From Clostridium niameyense (GTDB taxonomy: Bacteria > Bacillota > Clostridia > Clostridiales > Clostridiaceae), in assembly GCF_001243045.1 (NCBI RefSeq), contig NZ_LN849007.1, positions 1,082,989 to 1,146,988 on the forward strand: 64,000 bases of DNA, written 5' to 3'. The notes under the pieces are model-generated. The model did not search any database. It was not told the DNA's origin and saw nothing but the letters and a program-made list of their open reading frames with translations. Positions 17,217 to 23,988 of this stretch are shown in pieces. The number at the start of each line of letters is the position of its first letter. Positions within the stretch are counted from its first letter, which is position 1. The translations under genes were made by a program, and so were the position numbers.

Positions 17217-17867
17217 TTATTTTATATTAACAATATATTTCATAAATTCCTTTTTAAAATAGAAGGCGTGATTTTTATTTGAAATTTCTTTATTATATAT
17301 ATCAGAATGAATAGGATGATAAGGTTTTGAATCTTTACTACGAATTTGAATATATTTGCCATTTGAAGTATGAATAAAGCCATCGCTACTAGTTTTAATA
17401 TGTTCATTAAGTTGAGTACAAATAGAATAGTAATCTTTTTCTAATTGTAATTTTAAATCATGGAATTTAGGCTCATCTAAATTTACGTGAACACAAGGCA
17501 AGAACATCCAATCACATGGGTCGCCAACTTTACTTATTGGGACATAAAGTAGATTATTCATTTTTTTGTAAAGTTTACTTTGATAAAAATCATTGCTATT
17601 TAACAGTTCATCTATCATTGTTGAAATTTGAGTTATAAACATTGTTTCTAATGGCTTTCCTGTAGTGTCACATTTATTTGTTTTAAGTTCACCATCTTCA
17701 AAATCTAAATTGGTGTTAGACAAATTAAGACCTATTGTTATTTCTAAAAGTTGTCCACTTTTTCCTTTGTTTTTTATAATGTCCCTCATTTGATCTTCTT
17801 TTAAGACATGTCCAAACTTTTTACCTGCTAAATCATCTATTAGCTTTTTAGCTTTATCTAATTTCAT
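17217..17867 (-). CDS. MutH/Sau3AI-family restriction endonuclease
   Basis: 216 residues, close to MutH (229). The catalytic core is plain: GKSGQLLE (Glu42), DFEDGELKT with Asp55, Glu60 and Lys62, i.e. the D...E-x-K metal site of the MutH/Sau3AI branch of PD-(D/E)XK enzymes. These enzymes cut at GATC or GATC-like sites; the exact specificity here is inferred. The start has AAAGGAGCG upstream. It is transcribed divergently from the HPPY methylase at 17989 with about 120 bases between, the usual head-to-head arrangement for a nuclease and its protecting methylase. A GATC-type DpnII module follows, so two nuclease families of the same site class may coexist. Confidence 0.85.
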   Translation of the reverse strand: MKLDKAKKLIDDLAGKKFGHVLKEDQMRDIIKNKGKSGQLLEITIGLNLSNTNLDFEDGELKTNKCDTTGKPLETMFITQISTMIDELLNSNDFYQSKLYKKMNNLLYVPISKVGDPCDWMFLPCVHVNLDEPKFHDLKLQLEKDYYSICTQLNEHIKTSSDGFIHTSNGKYIQIRSKDSKPYHPIHSDIYNKEISNKNHAFYFKKEFMKYIVNIK

Positions 17868-17988
17868 AATATCGCTCCTTTTAGTAATGTATTTTTATAT
17901 AAGTACAACATTAATTATATAATTAATAGCATAATTTGTATATAAAGGATATATATTGCCTAAGATTATATGTATAGAGGTGAATAAA

Positions 17989-18705
17989 ATGGATGAAGCT
18001 TTTAAATTAGAAACAAAATCATTATGGAGTTTTAAAGAAAGAGGAGAATGGGCTACTCATAAAGGAGATTATCCAGGTAATTGGAGTCCATTTGTTCCTA
18101 AAAATATTATTCTAAGATATTCAAAGCAAAATGATGTAGTGTTAGATCAATTTTTAGGAAGTGGAACTACGCTTATAGAAGCAAAATTATTAAATAGAAG
18201 AGCCATTGGATGTGATATTAATCCTAAGGCATTAGAGATAGCTAAAGATAGAATTTCAAGAGTTAAAGCAAATACTACTATACAATTAATGGAATGTAAT
18301 GCTAGAAATTTGGATTGTATTAAAGATAATTCGATAGATTTGATATGTACTCATCCGCCATATTCAAATATCATAAAATATAGTAAAAATATTCAAGGAG
18401 ATTTATCATTATTAAATCTTAATGAATTTTATGAAGCAATAAAAGAAGTATCAATAGAATGTTTTAGGGTATTAAAAAAAACAAAATACTGTACAATTAT
18501 GATGGGCGATATAAGAAAAAATGGTTGCGTAATTCCATTAGGATTTAATGTTATGAATTCATTTTTAAATCAAGGATTTAAATTGAAAGAAATAATTATA
18601 AAAGAACAGCATAATTGCAATTCTACAAAATTTTGGAAAGAAATAAGCTTAAAAAAGAATTTTTACCTATTAGCCCATGAATATCTATTTATTTTCTTCA
18701 AATAA
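17989..18705 (+). CDS. DNA methyltransferase, N4/N6 type with HPPY motif
   Basis: 238 residues. The SAM-binding motif VLDQFLGSGTTLIEA (Gly57-Ser58-Gly59) comes first, followed by the catalytic motif THPPYSNI (His122-Pro-Pro-Tyr), a variant of (D/N/S)PPY used to methylate adenine N6 or cytosine N4. The N-terminal block WSFKERGEWATHKGDYPGNW is typical of this phage/restriction methylase group. ATG 17989 is chosen for its GAGGTG ribosome binding site. It probably protects host DNA from the divergent MutH-like nuclease. Target base and site need to be determined by experiment. Confidence 0.85.
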   Translation: MDEAFKLETKSLWSFKERGEWATHKGDYPGNWSPFVPKNIILRYSKQNDVVLDQFLGSGTTLIEAKLLNRRAIGCDINPKALEIAKDRISRVKANTTIQLMECNARNLDCIKDNSIDLICTHPPYSNIIKYSKNIQGDLSLLNLNEFYEAIKEVSIECFRVLKKTKYCTIMMGDIRKNGCVIPLGFNVMNSFLNQGFKLKEIIIKEQHNCNSTKFWKEISLKKNFYLLAHEYLFIFFK

Positions 18706-18775
18706 TAATTGGATTTATTTTTAAATACCTTTATAATATAGATTGGATGATGCTAGATATAAAGGTGGAGATAGT

Positions 18776-19555
18776 ATGCAGTATGTGAAAGATAGCAATT
18801 ATAAGTTGTTATTAGGAGATTGTATTAAGGAATTGAAGAAAATTGAAAGTAAGTCAATAGATATGATATTTGCAGATCCACCATATAAACTTAGTAATGA
18901 TGGAATAACATGTAAGTCAGGGAAAATGGTAAGTGTAAATAAAGGAAGCTGGGATAAATCTTTAGGACTTGACCTTGATCATAAATTTAATATGAAATGG
19001 TTAAAAGCTTGTGATAGAGTTTTAAAAGATGATGGAACTATATGGATATCAGGCACATATCATATTATACATTCAATAGCTTTTGCACTTCAACAAATGG
19101 ATTACTACATAATAAATGAAATTACATGGGTAAAACCTAATGCTGCACCTAATATGGGATGTAGATGTTTTACTGCAAGTCAAGAAACAATACTTTGGCT
19201 GAAGAAGACAAAAAAAGCAAAGCATACTTTTAATTATCAGCTTATGAAAGAACTGAATGGCGGTAAACAAATGAGAAGTGTATGGGAAATACCAACAACT
19301 CCAAAACGGGAAAAAATGAATGGTTACCACCCTACTCAAAAACCTAAAAAACTATTATACAGGTGCATAATATCTAGTACTAATGAAGATGATTTGATAT
19401 TAGATCCATTTTGCGGCTCTGGAACAACAGGAGTTGTGGCTAGAGAAAACGATAGAAAATTTATTGGAATTGATATTGATAAGGAATATTTAGAAATTAC
19501 AAACAAAAGATTAAAACAAGTAACGGAACAAACTATTGAAGAAGTAAAAAGATGA
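18776..19555 (+). CDS. DpnA-like adenine-specific DNA methyltransferase (beta class)
   Basis: 259 residues, near the 268 of DpnA. The order is that of beta-class N6-adenine methylases: catalytic DPPY first (Asp34-Tyr37, FADPPYKLS), a variable target-recognition region, then the SAM site LDPFCGSGTTG (about residue 210). In DpnII systems, DpnA methylates GATC also on single-stranded DNA, protecting incoming transforming DNA. The start ATG has GGTGGAG upstream. Its stop codon lies inside the ribosome-binding region of the fused Dam-DpnII gene (overlapping arrangement), so the two are translated together. Confidence 0.88.
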   Translation: MQYVKDSNYKLLLGDCIKELKKIESKSIDMIFADPPYKLSNDGITCKSGKMVSVNKGSWDKSLGLDLDHKFNMKWLKACDRVLKDDGTIWISGTYHIIHSIAFALQQMDYYIINEITWVKPNAAPNMGCRCFTASQETILWLKKTKKAKHTFNYQLMKELNGGKQMRSVWEIPTTPKREKMNGYHPTQKPKKLLYRCIISSTNEDDLILDPFCGSGTTGVVARENDRKFIGIDIDKEYLEITNKRLKQVTEQTIEEVKR

Positions 19556-19572
19556 ATTTAGGAGTGATAATT

Positions 19573-21459
19573 ATGAATTTTAATGTAAAACCATTTCTAA
19601 AATGGGCTGGAGGAAAATCACAGCTTTTACACGAAATAATCCAAGAATTACCGATAAATATTAAACAGATAAAAAGATATGTAGAACCATTTGTTGGTGC
19701 TGGTGCTGTATTTATACATTTTTTAGAAAATAATTATTTTGAAGAATATATTATAAATGATATAAATTCTAAATTAATAAATTTATATAAAGTTATTAGA
19801 GATAGACCATATGATTTAATTGAAAAACTTGAAAAACTAAAAGCTCAATATTTAGAATCTGATTCAGAAGAAAGAGAGCAACTGTTTTATAAAATAAGAA
19901 CTAATTTTAATAATGCAGAATGTGATATTATACAGTCATCTGCATATTTTATTTTTTTAAATAAAACTTGTTTTAATGGATTATATAGAGAAAATTCAAA
20001 AGGTGAATTTAATGTTCCATTTGGTAAATATAAAAATCCAAGTTTTTTTGATGAATTACAATTAAGAGAAATATCAAGATTGCTGAACTTAAAAAATGAA
20101 AATGGGGAATTCAAAGTTAAGATACTGAATAAATCTTTTGATGAACTTGAAGAATATGTAGATATTAATACATTTGTTTATTGCGATCCGCCATACAGAC
20201 CAGTAACATTGGGAGGATTTACATCATATAATAAAAGCAATTTTAATGATAAAGAGCAGATTTTATTAAGAGATTTCTTTGAAACGATACATAAAAAAGG
20301 TGCAAAGGTAATGTTAAGCAATTCCGATCCTAAGAATTTAGATGAAAAAGATAATTTCTTTGATGATTTATATTCAAAATTTAATATAAAAAGAGTTTAT
20401 GCTAAGAGAGCTATAAATTCAGCAGGTGATAAGAGAGGAAAAATTACAGAACTATTAATAACAAGCTATAAAGAGCAAGCTAATAGTGAAGCAGCACCGA
20501 CTAAGATAGATGAATGTATAAAAGAATACTTAAAAACTGAATCTAGTGATTTAGTAAAAATATTCACTAAATCTTTATTAGAAACAAATAGAGGGTTTAA
20601 TTTCTATGTGAATTGGCAAAGACCAGCTACAATTGTAAGTCAATATAATATAGAACTTAATACTTTGAATGCATTAGTTAAAAATAAAAACTATGATCAT
20701 GATTTTAAAAAAATAGTTAAGAGATTTCCAACAGTGATAAATGTCTTACCAGCTTTATTTGCTTTATCAAAAGATGAAAGAGAAAACTTAAGAAAAGGTA
20801 AGGATGTTTTGAAAGTTGTGAATATAGATGCGTTAGAAGATGATTTGCTTGAGTATAGATTTAATATTGGAGAGGAAGAAAATCTAACTGAAGAAGAAAT
20901 AGAAAAATATTTAGACTTTACTAAAAAGATAGGATTGAAATACTTATTTACAGATTTATTAGAAAAACACTTAATTGATTATCTAATAGGATGCGAAGTA
21001 GGATTAGATAGTAACGGAAGAAAAAATAGAGGTGGATTGGCATTTGAGTTAGCATTAGAACCAATAATATATAATATCTCAAAAAAATATAATATAGAAA
21101 TGTTAACTCAAAAACAATTTAAAGTTTTGAGGAAAATGGGATTTGAAATTTCAGAGGATATAGCTAATAGGAAGGCTGACTTTATATTAATAAAAGATAA
21201 TAAAATTATGAATATAGAAGCGAATTTTTATGGTGGTTCTGGATCAAAACCAGAAGAAATAATAGACTCATACATAAATAGACAAGAAGATTTAAGAAAT
21301 AATAATATAGAATTTGCACTTATAACTGATGGCAAAAAATGCTGGGGGAATGACCATAAGCCACAATTGTTAAAAGGATTTAGACATTTAAACTATCTAT
21401 TGAATTTCAATATGTCTAAGAATGGAATGTTAGAGGAAATAATAAACAACATTTTTTAA
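19573..21459 (+). CDS. Fused Dam methylase-DpnII endonuclease
   Basis: A single chain of about 628 residues. Residues 1-290 are an alpha-class Dam/DpnM-type GATC adenine methylase: FLKWAGGKSQLL at the N-terminus, FVGAGAVF and catalytic DPPY (Asp205-Tyr208). Residues about 300-628 match the DpnII/MboI-type endonuclease (e.g. GGLAFELALEP, ADFILI...MNIEANFYGGSGSKP, ending with a LKGFRHLNYLL-like block). Known DpnII systems encode these activities as separate genes (dpnM, dpnB). No stop or frameshift separates them here; the linker is roughly residues 285-305. ATG 19573 is preferred over an ATG at 19552 because of AGGAG 8 bases upstream. This would be a self-protecting restriction enzyme. Confidence 0.85.
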   Translation: MNFNVKPFLKWAGGKSQLLHEIIQELPINIKQIKRYVEPFVGAGAVFIHFLENNYFEEYIINDINSKLINLYKVIRDRPYDLIEKLEKLKAQYLESDSEEREQLFYKIRTNFNNAECDIIQSSAYFIFLNKTCFNGLYRENSKGEFNVPFGKYKNPSFFDELQLREISRLLNLKNENGEFKVKILNKSFDELEEYVDINTFVYCDPPYRPVTLGGFTSYNKSNFNDKEQILLRDFFETIHKKGAKVMLSNSDPKNLDEKDNFFDDLYSKFNIKRVYAKRAINSAGDKRGKITELLITSYKEQANSEAAPTKIDECIKEYLKTESSDLVKIFTKSLLETNRGFNFYVNWQRPATIVSQYNIELNTLNALVKNKNYDHDFKKIVKRFPTVINVLPALFALSKDERENLRKGKDVLKVVNIDALEDDLLEYRFNIGEEENLTEEEIEKYLDFTKKIGLKYLFTDLLEKHLIDYLIGCEVGLDSNGRKNRGGLAFELALEPIIYNISKKYNIEMLTQKQFKVLRKMGFEISEDIANRKADFILIKDNKIMNIEANFYGGSGSKPEEIIDSYINRQEDLRNNNIEFALITDGKKCWGNDHKPQLLKGFRHLNYLLNFNMSKNGMLEEIINNIF

Positions 21460-21552
21460 ATTATTTATAATGTAGCTTCTATTTTATTATGTGTAAGAAT
21501 TTAAAAAAAAGAATATTTAATAAATAATGGACAGACACTTTTCAATGATTTT

Positions 21553-21596
21553 AAAATACCTGTAGAGTTAAAGTTAACTCAAAGGGTATTTTTTAT
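21553..21596 (+). terminator. Terminator of the restriction cluster
   Basis: Outer stem AAAATACC/GGTATTTT with an inner stem GAGTTA/TAACTC, followed by a T run. It closes the methylase/nuclease operon. Confidence 0.8.
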
Positions 21597-21671
21597 ATAT
21601 TGACAGGAATAATTTGGAGATGTATAATGTTCTCATACAAGCATACACGCAACAATGAAAGGGGCGATGGA

Positions 21672-22463
21672 ATGGTTAACTTAGATTTTAAACAAAAAAA
21701 GAATGGTGTTCCTGTTCTATCAAAAGATGAAATTGATAATTTAGCGGAAATAGTAATTAATGATTATAATTCTAAAATGTTAAAAGAAGCAAGTGCTTTA
21801 GATGTTGAGGAATTTTTAGAATTTTATGCTGAATTAGAAATGGATTATAAAGATTTAACCCATAATCAATCCATATTAGGTATGACAGTTTTTAATGATT
21901 GTAATATACCAGTGTATGATGCTAAGAATAATAAGGCTAAGAGAATACCTGTAAATGAAGGGACGGTTCTTATTGATAATAGCCTTTTGAATGAAGATCA
22001 ATTAAGAAGAGGACGATTTACTATAACCCACGAAATAAGTCATTGGCTTATACATAGACAAGTATATCTAGTAGATAAAAACCAATTATCATTATTTGAT
22101 TTTATGGAAGATCAAAAACAGCCAGTTGTAAAATGTCGTACTAGTGATATCGAAAGTACTAAAAGAAAAAAATTAGTAACTGATGATGATTGGATGGAAT
22201 GGCAAGCTGATTCTATGGCATCAGCATTGTTAATGCCTAAGGCAATATTTTCAAAAGTTACAAGAGATAAATTTACATCTGCTGGGATGGAAAAATGTTA
22301 TTATGAATTAGGTTCTGATTTTGAAAAAGATTTATGGGCAGATTTATTACCTTATGAATTAGCAGATATATTTGATGTATCAGTAACTGCAGCTAAAATA
22401 AGACTTAAGAACTTAGGATTTATACGTGAAGAACAAGGAAATCATCAATATTTTCTTGTATAA
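21672..22463 (+). CDS. ImmA/IrrE-family metallopeptidase
   Basis: 263 residues with the zinc protease motif THEISHWLIH (HExxH) and a downstream acidic QADSMASALLMP helix typical of COG2856/ImmA proteins. Such proteases cleave XRE-type repressors and switch on mobile elements or stress genes, and the gene just downstream encodes an XRE protein. ATG 21672 has GAAAGGGGCG upstream; the longer frame from 21600 lacks a ribosome binding site and overlaps a terminator tail. A degraded paralogue of its N-terminal half lies at 23311, suggesting a local duplication. Confidence 0.87.
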   Translation: MVNLDFKQKKNGVPVLSKDEIDNLAEIVINDYNSKMLKEASALDVEEFLEFYAELEMDYKDLTHNQSILGMTVFNDCNIPVYDAKNNKAKRIPVNEGTVLIDNSLLNEDQLRRGRFTITHEISHWLIHRQVYLVDKNQLSLFDFMEDQKQPVVKCRTSDIESTKRKKLVTDDDWMEWQADSMASALLMPKAIFSKVTRDKFTSAGMEKCYYELGSDFEKDLWADLLPYELADIFDVSVTAAKIRLKNLGFIREEQGNHQYFLV

Positions 22464-22527
22464 AATAAACAAAAAGCTTAATTATATAAACTAGCATGTT
22501 TTGCTAGTTAAAAGGGAGGTGTAAAGG

Positions 22528-22914
22528 ATGAGTCCAAACAAATTTGGAGAGTTTGTATCAGAGAGAAGAAAAGAAAAAAAGATTAGCTTAAGAAAAATGG
22601 CAGAACTTTTAGATCTTTCCCCAGCATACTGGAGTGATATTGAAAAGGGTAGAAGAAATCCACCTAATATCAATAAACTTCAGGAAATATCTAAATTATT
22701 AGGTTTATCTCATGATGAATTAGATGAAATGATAGATATGGCTTCTGAAGACAGAGATGAAATTCCTATGGATTTACCTAATTATATAAAGGAAAGTAAT
22801 TTAGCCAGAACTGCGCTTAGAAAAGCACGTAAAATGGATGAAGTTGAAGGTAAAAGTGATATTACAGAAAAAGCATGGAAAGATTTTATAAAAGCTTTAG
22901 AAGAAGAAGAATAA
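22528..22914 (+). CDS. XRE-family transcriptional regulator
   Basis: 128 residues. Residues 5-62 form a Cro/CI-type helix-turn-helix (ISLRKMAELLDLSPAYWSDIEKGRRNPP). The C-terminal half is acidic and may be the target of the neighbouring ImmA-like protease. The start is ATG with AAAGGGAGGTG upstream. Pairing of ImmA and XRE is characteristic of integrative-element or prophage control modules; no integrase is seen in the window, so this may be a leftover control module or a toxin/antitoxin-like pair. Confidence 0.88.
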   Translation: MSPNKFGEFVSERRKEKKISLRKMAELLDLSPAYWSDIEKGRRNPPNINKLQEISKLLGLSHDELDEMIDMASEDRDEIPMDLPNYIKESNLARTALRKARKMDEVEGKSDITEKAWKDFIKALEEEE

Positions 22915-22927
22915 AGGGGGATTGGGT

Positions 22928-23296
22928 GTGAAGGATTTATTTAAAAAGATGATTGAAGATAATTTTCATCGGGATATATTTAATTCTTTGCAAGAAGAAA
23001 TTATGGACAAGTATGATCAATATGATTTAACTCTAAGATCTAATGTTGTTCAAGAAGTGCTAGAAGCAAGTCTTGATAGTATTGATGTTTTAAGAATTTT
23101 TGATATTAACCAAGATGAAAAAAAGGTGAAGTTTAGTGTACTAATAAGTTGTGATATTGAGATTAGTGATTATGCTTATAATGAAAATATTTCTGAGTTA
23201 GTTTGTCAGTGGTTTAAGTTAAAGTGTAGTGCAATGTTAGAAAATGCTGTATTAAAAGATTTTACTGTAAAGAAAATTGAAGCCTATAACAAGTAA
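22928..23296 (+). CDS. Unrecognised 122-residue acidic protein of the ImmA/XRE group
   Basis: No family recognised. The GTG start at 22928 is preferred: AAAGGGGG lies 7 bases upstream, whereas the TTG two codons earlier overlaps that site. The protein is acidic, mixed helix/strand by composition, with no signal peptide or membrane segment. It follows the XRE gene by 13 bases and precedes the ImmA-like fragment by 14 bases, so it belongs to the same transcript. Confidence 0.6.
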   Translation: MKDLFKKMIEDNFHRDIFNSLQEEIMDKYDQYDLTLRSNVVQEVLEASLDSIDVLRIFDINQDEKKVKFSVLISCDIEISDYAYNENISELVCQWFKLKCSAMLENAVLKDFTVKKIEAYNK

Positions 23297-23310
23297 AAAA
23301 AGGTGGGGAT

Positions 23311-23698
23311 ATGTTAATGAATCTGAGTAAAGATTTAGTGCCAATTATATATAAAAAAGATATGGATAAAGAGGCAACAAAATTTTTGCTAAAGTATTGT
23401 CCAGAAGCTTTAGATAAACCTATGCCTATACCAGTAGAAGATATTGCAGAATTAGAAATGAATCTTGAAATTGATTATGTAAATATTGATAGAAACTATG
23501 ATATATTGGGCATGATGATATTTTCTGATGGGGTGAAGGAAAACACCAAAAGTTATTATTTAAAATTATTATTGAAAAAGATTCTTTCCTTATATCAACT
23601 AAATGTAGAGATCATAAAGAACCTATTTAAATTGATATTGGTTCAATTGTTAGTCCATATGTAGATAAAGAAACAATGAAAAAATGGAGCAAAGAATA
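23311..23698 (+). pseudogene. Truncated ImmA/IrrE-like gene
   Basis: The first 75 codons resemble the N-terminus of ImmA/IrrE proteins, including an ILGMMIFSDG block parallel to ILGMTVFND in the intact gene at 21672. After that the sequence diverges: the HExxH region is missing, and the frame runs into unrelated residues and stops at 23664. Another frame reads sense-like residues up to 23698 with one stop. It is an internally deleted, decayed copy. GGTGGGG precedes the ATG. Confidence 0.6.
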
Positions 23699-23943
23699 AA
23701 CAAACTTAATCTTTTGAATATAGGATGGATAAACTACTATATAATAGCAAACTGCAAAGGAATAATTAAAAGTTTTGAAATATGGATTAAACAAAGATTA
23801 AGAATGTGTATCTGGAAACGATGGAAAAGGTTAAAACTAGATATAGAAACTTAAAAAGATTAGGTCTTAATCATTACCAAGCAATAAAATATGCCAATAC
23901 CCGAAAAGGATATTGGCATATAGTTAATAGTCTTATTTTATAA
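23692..23943 (+). pseudogene. 3' remnant of a group II intron maturase (LtrA-like)
   Basis: The C-terminal GIIM/X domain of a group II intron-encoded reverse transcriptase is recognisable: LNIGWINYY, then WIKQRLRMCIWKRWKR, and after one frameshift near 23850 LKRLGLNHYQAIKYANTRKGYWHI. No reverse-transcriptase YADD region and no intron domain V/VI were seen, so only the end of the gene survives. It lies against the 3' end of the collagenase gene and the decayed ImmA copy. Confidence 0.8.
23884..23920 (-). terminator. Terminator of the collagenase gene
   Basis: Perfect 10-bp stem TATGCCAATA/TATTGGCATA with an 11-base loop. On the minus strand it is followed by TTTTATT. It sits about 70 bases past the collagenase stop, inside the maturase remnant. 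Confidence 0.7.
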
Positions 23944-23988
23944 ACTACTCTAAATAATCAATTCTTTAAAACCGTAGCTTTAGACAGT

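Noticed and set aside
23890-23920. Hairpin in the maturase remnant considered as intron domain V
   Set aside because: Sequence lacks the GAGCCGUAU-type domain V features. On the minus strand it has a T run, so a collagenase terminator is more likely.
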